Positions 8,520-16,500 of a stretch of 47,001 nucleotides of DNA are shown in pieces. The translations under genes and the position numbers were made by a program. Source of the stretch: a virus; IMG/VR virus record IMGVR_UViG_3300020020_000056, positions 1 through 47,001 of that record. One strand, 5' to 3'. The notes below the pieces were generated by a model. The model was given only the letters and a program-made list of their open reading frames with translations. It had not been told where the DNA came from and made no database searches. Every line of letters begins with the position of its first letter. Position 1 is the stretch's first letter.

Positions 8520-10544
8520 TTAAGGATTGAAGTAATCGTCAGGCTGCCAGGTACTCATCACCATTAAATCTGTTCTTATCAGAGCAAGTGACGTGATATT
8601 TGCTCCTTCAAAATCCCATAAGGCCCATCGAATATCTTTCGGATTTAATCCATTACTATAGTCACCCAGAAGTACTATACCTAATGCAACTGGATGAAGT
8701 ACCCACAACTTCTTACGGATAGAATCATTGATTACTTGGAGTTTATGGAATGAATTCTTATTGAACTGCATCCAAATATTCTCAATTTTCCAACTAAGTT
8801 CTGGACGTGCGTATGTACCATTAAACAGTAATAAACCTGACCAATCACCAATAATTAGATAGTCTACGTTCACACCACCAGAATCAAGTACCTCAGATAC
8901 TCCATGAATGGGAGCACCAATAGCCTGGTCCAATACTTCAACTGGTCCCCAAGTAGAAGGCTCGTCCTGATTATCTGTAACAGCATAGGTACGATTTAAC
9001 TTGAACAGATAAAGTACATCACGAAAATCTTGACAATTAGATAGTGGATTCCCATCTAGTGGAGTGACAATTAATCCATCTATCTGGTTGAATGCTTCAG
9101 GTTCACCTGGAGCTGATAACCATGCAACTGAACGATTATCTGACTTAGTAGTCTCCTCGACACCAGTCGAATCCTTTGGATGATGCGCATCTCCTACTAT
9201 TACCATACGACCATGATACTCACAGAAATTAACACACGACGGAATTCTACTAAAGTTATCTATTAAATGAGAGGCATCAGCAATCAAATCTGAATCATAG
9301 TAATCAACTATAATTTCTGTAGCAGTATTGTTTTCCAATGTTCCCTTAGGTACAAAGAAGAACTGATATCCTTTCTGATCTCCATTGTATTCAGGAATTG
9401 TCTTAGTTGATACGATATGCCGCTTCTTAACGAAATAGTCAGGAGATATAGGAATACCACTTATTTTAACTGATCTTTTCTCATTAATATAGGTGTTTCC
9501 TGCATAAAACTGAGGTCCAGGAGCAGTCAAATAGCCCGTATCGGTTTCATAGACTACGGCAACTAGATGGAATCCTGGATCACAATATCCAACTCTATCT
9601 GTATTCTGAACTACCAATGAACCTGTTACTGTAGCAGGAGTCGCATCAGGTGCATAAGCTCCATGACCAATAAGTTCAGCATCAGTAATATCTACCGTAA
9701 ACGTGGTAGTAGTATTATCAGGAATAGCAATAACCTCATACCATATTGGCTTATCATTATAATATCCAGGAGTTGCAATGAACTTATCAGGTTCAATTGC
9801 AGTAGTCATAATTATTCTACGAGTAGTTGCACCTAATGGAATATGATCCAATTGAATCATTTTCCCTTCAGGTGAATTGACTACAATGGTGAGGTTAGGA
9901 ATACCTACACCATGATTATTAGCAATAGTGATGATATGGACACCCTTAGTAACCTTACCATCATGAGTTGAGACGTATGCAATGAATGGTTTTGCACCTG
10001 CTGGATAAGTAGGACTGGAATTACTGGGGGGATTACCGGCTGCTGGACGTGCACCTATTACACTTCCAGCTGGTTTAGTATTACTACCATATACGTAAAC
10101 ACACTCTTCCTTTATTCCCAGTGCATATACCTGAGTCGTTCCATCTACACCTGCTGTAGTTATATAGGTTTTGAAGGGACTGATATAGGCTCGACCAGCC
10201 ACTGCAATCATTGCAAAGTCGGTAGCTCCGGGAGTCTGTAGAATTTGGTATACTTCAGTTGCACTAATGACGTGATAAAAAGTTCCTCCTTCTACCATTA
10301 CAATGAGACTTTGGCCCCACTGTGCAGTGTAATTATAGACGCGGACTGTTTTCCTCAGACTGGCCGCAAATTGTGCTGGTGTATAGGGTTTAGTAGCTGT
10401 ACGTGTCTCGATTCCGGAATGAATGAACTGAATGTTCTTCGCCATGAGAAGATGATCTGATGGACATGATTCATCATCCCCTCTAGCCCAAAGTCCATTT
10501 ATTTCTTCGATTACAAACGGTTCATGTCCACGTACTCGCCCCAT
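8520..10544 (-). CDS. Putative tail nozzle / tubular tail protein (gp12-like)
   Basis: About 674 residues from ATG at 10544 (MGRVRGHEPF), preceded by GGAGGTTATTA and overlapping the upstream stop (TAATG). An earlier ATG at 10568 lies inside the upstream gene and has a worse site. The N-terminus (GRVRGHEPFVIEEINGLW) and the beta-rich body with repeated strand-turn segments and a C-terminal part about device-like readings (YLFKLNRTYAVTDNQ, WSGLLLFNGTY) fit the large nozzle or stabilisation proteins that follow the adaptor in podoviruses. It directly follows the adaptor gene. Family assignment is from position, size and general character, so moderate. Confidence 0.7.
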   Translation of the reverse strand: MGRVRGHEPFVIEEINGLWARGDDESCPSDHLLMAKNIQFIHSGIETRTATKPYTPAQFAASLRKTVRVYNYTAQWGQSLIVMVEGGTFYHVISATEVYQILQTPGATDFAMIAVAGRAYISPFKTYITTAGVDGTTQVYALGIKEECVYVYGSNTKPAGSVIGARPAAGNPPSNSSPTYPAGAKPFIAYVSTHDGKVTKGVHIITIANNHGVGIPNLTIVVNSPEGKMIQLDHIPLGATTRRIIMTTAIEPDKFIATPGYYNDKPIWYEVIAIPDNTTTTFTVDITDAELIGHGAYAPDATPATVTGSLVVQNTDRVGYCDPGFHLVAVVYETDTGYLTAPGPQFYAGNTYINEKRSVKISGIPISPDYFVKKRHIVSTKTIPEYNGDQKGYQFFFVPKGTLENNTATEIIVDYYDSDLIADASHLIDNFSRIPSCVNFCEYHGRMVIVGDAHHPKDSTGVEETTKSDNRSVAWLSAPGEPEAFNQIDGLIVTPLDGNPLSNCQDFRDVLYLFKLNRTYAVTDNQDEPSTWGPVEVLDQAIGAPIHGVSEVLDSGGVNVDYLIIGDWSGLLLFNGTYARPELSWKIENIWMQFNKNSFHKLQVINDSIRKKLWVLHPVALGIVLLGDYSNGLNPKDIRWALWDFEGANITSLALIRTDLMVMSTWQPDDYFNP

Positions 10545-11257
10545 TAATAACCTCCACGCATTTTCCAACTAGCTCTGAATGGACGATGCCTAGTCATCAT
10601 CTGTTGTCTACCCTTATTATTGATACTCTCAATTCGTTCCAACGCAGCTTCAGCCTTAGAATCAAGTATCTCAGCACGCTCCTTATTCTCTCCAATGAAC
10701 ATGGCCGCATATGCAGCAGTCTTGTAAGCTAGATAGGACTGTGAGTTGATACTTCCAACAATTGAATCAGGTGTTATTGTTTCTTGATTAAATTGCCTCA
10801 CATACTTCAATCGAATCTGGCGTGCTGTAGTTGCACCATATAAATTAAGTGAAATTATTTGATTCTCCCATGCCCATACTCTAAGTCTGTCTCCTGGAGG
10901 AAATGCAGGTTTAAACTCAACTCGATCCATCGGGACGTATGGCTCATCATGAGCACTACCCAAAGATCTCTCACCTATCTCCTGAATCTCCACCAAATCA
11001 CTAGGATAGTTAGGTGTATTTAGACTATTCACTGGATATAATCCACTAGTACCAGCGGGTACAGTAATTATTGCTGAGGTTGTAGTAGTTGGAGAACCCT
11101 GGGTATCTGCCAAGTTTTCCGATAGTTCATCCAATGCCATCTTCAGAAACGGCATTAATACAGTATAGGTATAGTCTGTTTTTTCTGGATCGTTCATGAG
11201 CACTGCACTACGATCCATAATCTCAGCTGCTGTATAAGATGTAGTGCTAGTGCTCAT
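10544..11257 (-). CDS. Putative head-tail adaptor protein (gp11-like)
   Basis: 237 residues. The N-terminal half has helices that include the pattern TAAEIMDRSAVLMNDPEK, the middle has beta strands (DLVEIQEIGERSL, RLRVWAWENQIISLNLYG), and the C-terminus has two helices (SYLAYKTAAYAAMFIGENK, AEILDSKAEAALERIES) followed by a basic Arg-rich tail (TRHRPFRASWKMRGGY). This layout is typical of podovirus adaptor proteins that sit between portal and nozzle. It is coupled to the next gene through a TAATG overlap. Fairly sure of the class, less of the exact family. Confidence 0.72.
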   Translation of the reverse strand: MSTSTTSYTAAEIMDRSAVLMNDPEKTDYTYTVLMPFLKMALDELSENLADTQGSPTTTTSAIITVPAGTSGLYPVNSLNTPNYPSDLVEIQEIGERSLGSAHDEPYVPMDRVEFKPAFPPGDRLRVWAWENQIISLNLYGATTARQIRLKYVRQFNQETITPDSIVGSINSQSYLAYKTAAYAAMFIGENKERAEILDSKAEAALERIESINNKGRQQMMTRHRPFRASWKMRGGY

Positions 11258-11266
11258 GCCCGTCTC

Positions 11267-11635
11267 CTATTTGCCGATACCTCGGTACTCGTTCGTGAGA
11301 TTCCAATATCTATGAGGAACAGGAATATCTGATTCCTGCCCAAAGTTCTTCAGAAACTCACCAATTTCCTTCAACAGTTCGAGACGACGATGATCTTCAG
11401 GCGTCTTAGCCTTCATAATTTCATCGTGTACGTCATCTACCTTCTTCTTAGCATCCCTACGATGTTCTTCCTCAATCTCTGCTTGCTGTTCTTCCACGGT
11501 CTTCTGTGGACGTGAGGAAGACTCTTTCGGATTGGGTTCTCCCGGTACTTTATTTGCGGGCGGGAGTGCTTCCGGTTCCGCGTTCTTTGACGGGTTCTGA
11601 TTCTGAGTCTCGGGGTTTGGGGACTGGTCGCTCAT
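11267..11635 (-). CDS. Small charged coiled-coil protein overlapping its upstream gene
   Basis: 122 residues starting MSDQSPNPET. The first 45 residues are low-complexity Pro/Ser/Asn/Glu; residues about 48-100 are a strongly charged helix (VEEQQAEIEEEHRRDAKKK) likely to form a coiled coil. The first 86 bases overlap the 3' end of the 11550-11864 gene in another frame. A purine-rich GAGGCAGAAGAAA precedes the ATG. A head-assembly or completion role is possible from location between capsid and adaptor. No motif recognised. Confidence 0.65.
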   Translation of the reverse strand: MSDQSPNPETQNQNPSKNAEPEALPPANKVPGEPNPKESSSRPQKTVEEQQAEIEEEHRRDAKKKVDDVHDEIMKAKTPEDHRRLELLKEIGEFLKNFGQESDIPVPHRYWNLTNEYRGIGK

Positions 11636-11864
11636 TTTCTTCTGCCTCTTTAGATGTGAGAGCGAGAGTAAAATCCTTACCGTCGCTCGTTACTTGAATG
11701 CTGGTAACTTGGGCCAAATCATATGAACCCATGCTACCATCCTTGTTGGTGACATCAATCACCTTTTTACCAAATCTGAATGTGATTTCCGTAATCTCTC
11801 CTTGGATCAATACGGTTCGTCTGCCGGGTCCAGTCACACCATCAATTGCTGCGATATTTGGCAT
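11550..11864 (-). CDS. Small beta-rich virion-region protein with disordered tail
   Basis: 104 residues starting MPNIAAIDGV. Residues about 15-70 look like a compact beta domain (RTVLIQGEITEITFRFGKK, KDFTLALTSKE); the last 30 residues are Pro/Glu/Ser-rich and probably disordered. The tail is encoded in the 86 bases that also encode the N-terminus of the next gene. Function unknown; location between capsid and tail adaptor genes suggests a minor head protein. Confidence 0.65.
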   Translation of the reverse strand: MPNIAAIDGVTGPGRRTVLIQGEITEITFRFGKKVIDVTNKDGSMGSYDLAQVTSIQVTSDGKDFTLALTSKEAEENERPVPKPRDSESEPVKERGTGSTPARK

Positions 11865-11871
11865 TTCTTCC

Positions 11872-12567
11872 TCACTTGGCGAATTCTAGATTCAGTTTTC
11901 TCGCCAATTCTGGGTCTGCAACAGCCTTACAAGTCTGACAAATGGGGAAATTAGCATTCCTAAGAGAGCCACACGCGATGCAACGAACCAATTCAGCAGT
12001 CTGCAAGTCACCCAACCACGGTTTATTCGTGATATTCAATTCACGACACGCGAGTCGAGCGTCATTACTTATCGACAACGGATTTCCATTAGTTCGTGAC
12101 CACAGAATATCTGCGATACGAACCAATTCCATGTACCATTTCCGCTGATTCTCGTTAGCCTTGTTCAAGAGTAGAGTCTGCTCTTTCTTCACTCTTTCGG
12201 CTGTATAATCACCTGGTATATAGAAGATTCCGGGCATCAAATCATACATATTACATCCGAGAAGCCCATTACAGTAGTCTCGCACGATAGAATCCGCTAT
12301 CTGAACACTGGACAACGGAATTTCTAGAAGTGGCTGGTTCTCATCAATCTCACGCCACCAACTACTACTTCCTACAACCAGTACACTGGGAGATTCAAAT
12401 GTACCGGGAGGAATTTCAAATGTACCAGGCTGAATTGTGATCTTTTTCTCATAGATCGACTTTGGAAGTATTGATACAACAGTCGATTTATCGAGCGGAT
12501 TAACAGGCGCACGGATTGCGCGTCGATTACTCTGCTGAAGTCCGGGAAACTCTCCTACTTGTGACAT
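11872..12567 (-). CDS. Hypothetical virion-region protein with C-terminal zinc-ribbon-like CxxC pair
   Basis: 231 residues. The N-terminal part has an odd short repeat (QPGTFEIPPGTFESPSVLVVG, about residues 46-66, given here only in part: PGTFEIPPGTFESP). The centre is helical with many Trp/Tyr/Arg (NENQRKWYMELVRIADILW). The C-terminus has CIAC and CQTC about 15 residues apart (residues about 199-217), a likely structural zinc site. Start codon overlaps the upstream stop (12567). The resemblance to known families is too weak for a name. Context suggests a head or tail-completion protein. Confidence 0.7.
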   Translation of the reverse strand: MSQVGEFPGLQQSNRRAIRAPVNPLDKSTVVSILPKSIYEKKITIQPGTFEIPPGTFESPSVLVVGSSSWWREIDENQPLLEIPLSSVQIADSIVRDYCNGLLGCNMYDLMPGIFYIPGDYTAERVKKEQTLLLNKANENQRKWYMELVRIADILWSRTNGNPLSISNDARLACRELNITNKPWLGDLQTAELVRCIACGSLRNANFPICQTCKAVADPELARKLNLEFAK

Positions 12568-13100
12568 TACTTATCCTTCTCGTAGTTATTAGGAACCACA
12601 ATACCCTCTTTATATGTCAGGGCATCACTCACATCAGTCTCATTTCCGAATAATTCCTTCTGTAACTCAGTAATTCGTTGTTCCTTCTTCTCTGGATCAA
12701 AATCAGGGTCAGATAGAACCAGAGGTCGCTTACCGAGAGCCGCGTATAATGTATCAACTACAACTTTAGCAGCATCCCAGATAGGTGGTAGAGGATTGCC
12801 TGTTGAATCTACGAATACCCACAGTGGCTCATAACTCAACTTCACATCAGCTAGTTCTTTCTGCTGGAAATCAGGTACAATTACGAGCCTTTCCATGACC
12901 CATACATCTTTCAAGTAATTATACTTGCGAACCTCTCGAACAACGGGAGTCAATAGTAGAATCCCGTTGTCGAGAGTATCCATCATCCGCTTCTCAATCT
13001 GATCATTAGCCCACACGATCCTGAAAATCGGCTGATTTGTCGATGTATCAAGACCAAAATGGTCAATGAGACGTTGATTGAGAACTTCGATGGATTCCAT
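12567..13100 (-). CDS. Hypothetical virion-region protein
   Basis: 177 residues starting MESIEVLNQR. The sequence is a soluble mixed alpha/beta protein: strands around FRIVWANDQIEKRMMD, RLVIVPDFQQ and EPLWVFVDS, then a C-terminal charged helix (PEKKEQRITELQKELFG). No signal peptide or membrane segment. It is coupled downstream (ATG overlap at 12567) with the zinc-ribbon-tailed protein, suggesting that the two act together. Not recognised as a known family. Confidence 0.7.
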   Translation of the reverse strand: MESIEVLNQRLIDHFGLDTSTNQPIFRIVWANDQIEKRMMDTLDNGILLLTPVVREVRKYNYLKDVWVMERLVIVPDFQQKELADVKLSYEPLWVFVDSTGNPLPPIWDAAKVVVDTLYAALGKRPLVLSDPDFDPEKKEQRITELQKELFGNETDVSDALTYKEGIVVPNNYEKDK

Positions 13101-13104
13101 TTAG

Positions 13105-13272
13105 TTACCTATTACTTCCGCCACCAGAGGGCTTATCACCACCCTGTCCGGAACCACCTTTATCCGTACCACTACCGGATTTATCAGGTGTTCCACCACC
13201 CTTACCACCCGGAGTTTCACGTTCACCGGGAGTTGTACCAGGTTGGCTTGGTGTACCCTGTGGATTCGGCAT
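13105..13272 (-). CDS. Tiny Gly/Pro/Ser-rich disordered protein
   Basis: 55 residues from the ATG of MPNPQGTPSQ, with AAAGGAGAAGAAA in front; an earlier ATG at 13311 would overlap the previous gene. Almost the whole protein is Gly, Pro, Ser, Lys and Thr (for example GGKGGGTPDKSGSGTDKG), so it is expected to be disordered. It sits between decoration-like protein B and the 177-residue protein. The function is unknown. The good ribosome site and conserved spacing support it as a real gene. Confidence 0.6.
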   Translation of the reverse strand: MPNPQGTPSQPGTTPGERETPGGKGGGTPDKSGSGTDKGGSGQGGDKPSGGGSNR

Positions 13273-13286
13273 TTTCTTCTCCTTTG

Positions 13287-13577
13287 TTAGACACCCGACT
13301 GAATTACCCACTTACCCATCGTACGTACATACGCGAGGAACAAAGCTCTATTCTGCGCAGCCGTAAGGCCCACAGCAATATTACCAGAAGTCCCCAAAAC
13401 AAGGGGTCCATCAGTAGGAATCAGAATAAGAAACTGGGACTGCGCGATACCTAGTCCCGGTGTAATAGTCTGAATTGCAGTAGATCCTGTAACCTTCAAT
13501 ACATCCGTAGCAGCCTTGATTACTGGACCAGATGCAGTCTGACTCTCGGTCAGTTTACTAACACTTCCTGGAATCAT
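13287..13577 (-). CDS. Decoration-like virion protein B (paralogue of 13683-13991)
   Basis: 96 residues from the ATG of MIPGSVSKLT, which follows a very purine-rich GGAGGAGGAGAG; an upstream ATG at 13622 falls in an inverted repeat and is less likely. The core (VTGSTAIQTITPGLGIAQSQ, then GTSGNIAVGLTAAQNRAL, then YVRTMGKWV) follows the pattern ITG-x-xAIxTI...GNI...W seen in small phage capsid-decoration or head-binding beta domains. The neighbouring gene at 13683-13991 has the same pattern, so the two are probably tandem duplicates. Confidence 0.7.
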   Translation of the reverse strand: MIPGSVSKLTESQTASGPVIKAATDVLKVTGSTAIQTITPGLGIAQSQFLILIPTDGPLVLGTSGNIAVGLTAAQNRALFLAYVRTMGKWVIQSGV

Positions 13578-13604
13578 CTCTCCTCCTCCGCCATGAGATG
13601 ATGA

Positions 13605-13679
13605 GTAGGTGGATGCCAGCAACTTACGTGAGGGAGTATGAATGACACGTAAGTACCCAGAGTCCTAACATCCACCTAC
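13605..13679 (-). promoter_or_regulatory. Nested inverted repeat between the two decoration-like genes
   Basis: The outer arms are GTAGGTGGATG (13605-13615) and CATCCACCTAC (13669-13679), a perfect 11-bp match. Inside them ACTTACGTG (13622-13630) and CACGTAAGT (13646-13654) form a perfect 9-bp inner stem. The structure fills the only sizable gap in the capsid gene cluster and has no T-run after it in the minus direction. It could slow or end transcription after the capsid genes, or protect the mRNA end. Function is inference. Confidence 0.7.
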
Positions 13680-13682
13680 AGG

Positions 13683-13991
13683 TTATCCGACTGGAACGTA
13701 CTTGTTCGAGTTCGGATTGTAAACGAGTAGCATACATTCACCGACTACACCAGCCTTTGTAGTCTGAATGTTGCCACCAGTAGCCACACCAGCAGTTCCA
13801 GCGAACTGAAGTGCAAGCATGTGTCCCTGTGACAGAGGTGGCGTAATCGTAGTGATTGCCACATTACCTGTCAGAATCGTCAGGAACGTAGTAGGAACAA
13901 TCGTCGCAGCAGACGCGAGAGTGGCAGCGCGTGGTGCAGATGGACCCTGCACAGTACCAATCTGATGCCACTCAGATTCCATTAGAGGCAT
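13683..13991 (-). CDS. Decoration-like virion protein A
   Basis: 102 residues from the ATG at 13991 (MPLMESEWHQ), four bases after the capsid stop; a longer frame from 14075 would overlap the capsid gene heavily. The core reads LTGNVAITTITPPLSQGHML, then GGNIQTT, then LLVYNPNSNKYVPVG, a pattern of short beta strands typical of small capsid-decoration or head-binding domains. It lies directly after the major capsid gene, as decoration proteins often do. Paralogous to 13287-13577 by eye. Confidence 0.7.
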   Translation of the reverse strand: MPLMESEWHQIGTVQGPSAPRAATLASAATIVPTTFLTILTGNVAITTITPPLSQGHMLALQFAGTAGVATGGNIQTTKAGVVGECMLLVYNPNSNKYVPVG

Positions 13992-13995
13992 GATA

Positions 13996-15246
13996 TTAAT
14001 ACCCCACAGGGACAGCGAGGTTGTCGATGTATGAGCAGGCAGCCGGATTAGATACATACGTCTGCATACCCACAACCATGTAGAAGATTTCAGCCGCGGC
14101 TACACCACCAGATGCACCACGAATCTCGAAAATCTTCCTTCCATCAGTCGTGTAGAAGCCGATGGGGAGAATCTCTGCACGTCCCCACACTTCATCTACC
14201 ACGAAGTCAATACGAGTCTTGTCCCAACTATACGAGGTGGTAACAGCAGCACCAGCAAGCTGCATATTCTCACCAAAGTACATGTTGAGACCTTCTTCCT
14301 TATTGGTCTTCGTGATTGTTGACACGAGCTGACCAATTTCTTCATACGCGGCTGCCTGAGCAGGATGTGTCCAAGCACGCGGATTGAAGCTATGTTCCAT
14401 ACCCACACGATTGCCGATCTTGTTCATCGCCAAACGTGGGAGAGGAAGTGTCAATGCATTGTTACCTGCATTGACTCGATTAGCTCGAATTTCAGGCGTA
14501 GCAGAACGACTGAAACCAAGCCATGTACCAGTGCTAGCATTGGAATGATGGTAAGGAACACCATACAATCCGGGGAGTGAAGCTGGAGATGTCAGTCCAG
14601 CAGTGACCAACTTGTCACCCGGAACCACACCTGCAACCTGTGGAGTAAGGTTAATGGCCTTGTTCTCCGTGTCATGCATCGACACGACGCCACTACCCTT
14701 GTTCACAGCAAGTGCAGCATCATATACCTGCACCGTCTGACCGAAACGTACCAGACGCGCACCAAAACCATCGGTAGTGAGCGTCAATACGTTATTACCA
14801 CCAGCAGGCGTATCAGTCGTAACCGTACCGATTACGCCATCACCAGCCTGCATCATCTGACTATCGAGCTGACGACGCATCTCATCCAATGCTGTCGCAG
14901 TCAGTCTGCGAATAGCATTGATGATGGACTTGCGCGCATCATCCGTAGCCCACTGAGTCAACTTGGTGTACTCAATGTTCTCTGAAAGAAATACACAATT
15001 GAGTACAGCCTTGTCAAACGTAGGCCCACCACCTCGTCCCAGATCTCCACCATCTGGATTGAAGTACTGGAATGAACCACCCGGACGAAGTTCAAGAGGA
15101 ACGCGCATCTGGCGATGTGAGATCTTCTCCACATCACGCTTCTTGATGTTCGCGTAGAACTTGTCGTCGCGCTCGAACAGCACACGAACCTTTGGAATAA
15201 CCTTTTCCAACTCGGTTGCGGCTACCTGAGACTCGGTAACTGCCAT
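13996..15246 (-). CDS. Major capsid protein
   Basis: 416 residues starting MAVTESQVAA with AGGTAAATAAC before the ATG. The layout fits HK97-fold capsid proteins of short-tailed phages: an N-terminal helix (LEKVIPKVRVLFERDDKFY), an E-loop-like segment (RQMRVPLELRPGGSFQYFN), a long spine helix (DDARKSIINAIRRLTATALD), and a P/A-domain C-terminus with GRAEILPIGFYTTDGRKIFE. It is preceded by portal and scaffold-like genes and followed by a decoration-like protein, the usual order in head modules. It should form the icosahedral shell of the virion. Confidence 0.88.
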   Translation of the reverse strand: MAVTESQVAATELEKVIPKVRVLFERDDKFYANIKKRDVEKISHRQMRVPLELRPGGSFQYFNPDGGDLGRGGGPTFDKAVLNCVFLSENIEYTKLTQWATDDARKSIINAIRRLTATALDEMRRQLDSQMMQAGDGVIGTVTTDTPAGGNNVLTLTTDGFGARLVRFGQTVQVYDAALAVNKGSGVVSMHDTENKAINLTPQVAGVVPGDKLVTAGLTSPASLPGLYGVPYHHSNASTGTWLGFSRSATPEIRANRVNAGNNALTLPLPRLAMNKIGNRVGMEHSFNPRAWTHPAQAAAYEEIGQLVSTITKTNKEEGLNMYFGENMQLAGAAVTTSYSWDKTRIDFVVDEVWGRAEILPIGFYTTDGRKIFEIRGASGGVAAAEIFYMVVGMQTYVSNPAACSYIDNLAVPVGY

Positions 15247-15255
15247 GTTATTTAC

Positions 15256-16500
15256 CTAATCTTTCATTAACACATCAAGTGTAGACATTCCACGGGGAAT
15301 ATCCGAGGCTTTACGAAACTTTCCGCTAGATGGGGCTGCGGATCTGCCATGAGCGATTGGACTCTTCTTAGGAGTCTTGTCTTCACTAACTGGAGCAACA
15401 CCCTTCAAGGCTGAATTACGTGCCGATTTAATTACGCTTGGCAAGAGCGTCTTAGCCTTGCTGAGATATGCGGACTTAATACGATCGGTGGATTCCTTGT
15501 CGAATCCTGACTTGAACGCCTTCTCCCAGAGCTTATCGAGCATCCCACGGAAGCGCGTATCTTGAGAGATTAATCCTTCTAATTTATTGAATGCTTCAGC
15601 AGTAGCATGAGTCTTCACGTAGTCAGACATAGATCCAGTGGGATCAATATGTCCATCAATCGTGGACTTTAGCACATTATCAGCCTTTGTTTGCAAGTCA
15701 TCCCTTACGTTTGTGAAGGTATGCATGACCTGCTGCTGCTTCTGTTGCTGAATCTCCTGTTGAGCCTGCTGAACTTGAGGATCGACCTGTTTAGAGAGCT
15801 TGTTGGGTGGTTCAAACTTCTGCGAACCAAATATGAATTGATTAAGAACATTAGCCGCAGCCGTAAGTGGAGCACCCTGATCTCCCAAATTACGACCTTC
15901 ACGAACCATAGTGATGATAGTGTCTTTAATGACATTACCAAGCACATGGTAATAAGCCTGTTGATCTACCTTCCTCAGCGTAGGGAGATAATTATCAGCG
16001 ATTTTATTAAATGCGTTCTGATCTTCCTGTTTAGCAGCCTGAAGGAACATGGTGATGTCGCCATTCATCACCTGCTGCTCTGCTTTATCTAAGATAGCTG
16101 CTTTTTCGGCAGAGATCTTAGCATCCTGTATCGTGGGAAACACTTCAGTGAACTGCTGCTCACGATAATATGCTTTCTCAAGATAGGGAAAGTCTTTAAA
16201 TAGTGTTGGATACTTAGCAAGAATTTCCTTACGTCGGACTGGCGTAGTGAGTTCAAGATCTTCTTCTGAAGGAGGTTTGAGTTCTTCTTCTAGTTCTTCT
16301 TCCTCTTTTTCATCCTCCCCGCCTTCTTCCTCTTCTTTTTCCTCAATGGTGATGGGGAGAGGTTCGACTTTTTCTTCTGGCTCATCTTCAACATTCAGGA
16401 GTTCGAGTGTATCTAAATCTGAGTCATTACCTGTTGCATCAGGTACACTGGTTCCAGTTCCACCTTCAGCAGCATAAAATCTATTGAATCGTAGGTTCAT
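15256..16500 (-). CDS. Putative scaffolding protein
   Basis: About 414 residues from the second ATG (MNLRFNRFYA), which has AGGATGG nine bases upstream; an ATG three codons earlier (16509) is the alternative. Both overlap the 3' end of the portal gene. Residues about 30-85 are extremely acidic (long Glu runs such as EEKEEEEGGEDEKEEEE), followed by long charged helices and a basic C-terminal end (KTPKKSPIAHGRSAAPSSGK). Acidic-then-helical proteins just upstream of the capsid gene are the standard form of phage scaffolds, which guide procapsid assembly and leave or are degraded. Position is decisive; sequence is consistent. Confidence 0.8.
   Translation of the reverse strand: MNLRFNRFYAAEGGTGTSVPDATGNDSDLDTLELLNVEDEPEEKVEPLPITIEEKEEEEGGEDEKEEEELEEELKPPSEEDLELTTPVRRKEILAKYPTLFKDFPYLEKAYYREQQFTEVFPTIQDAKISAEKAAILDKAEQQVMNGDITMFLQAAKQEDQNAFNKIADNYLPTLRKVDQQAYYHVLGNVIKDTIITMVREGRNLGDQGAPLTAAANVLNQFIFGSQKFEPPNKLSKQVDPQVQQAQQEIQQQKQQQVMHTFTNVRDDLQTKADNVLKSTIDGHIDPTGSMSDYVKTHATAEAFNKLEGLISQDTRFRGMLDKLWEKAFKSGFDKESTDRIKSAYLSKAKTLLPSVIKSARNSALKGVAPVSEDKTPKKSPIAHGRSAAPSSGKFRKASDIPRGMSTLDVLMKD

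Noticed and set aside
14674-15157. Plus-strand frames over the major capsid gene
   Set aside because: They are shadows of a strong capsid gene on the other strand and have no start signals.
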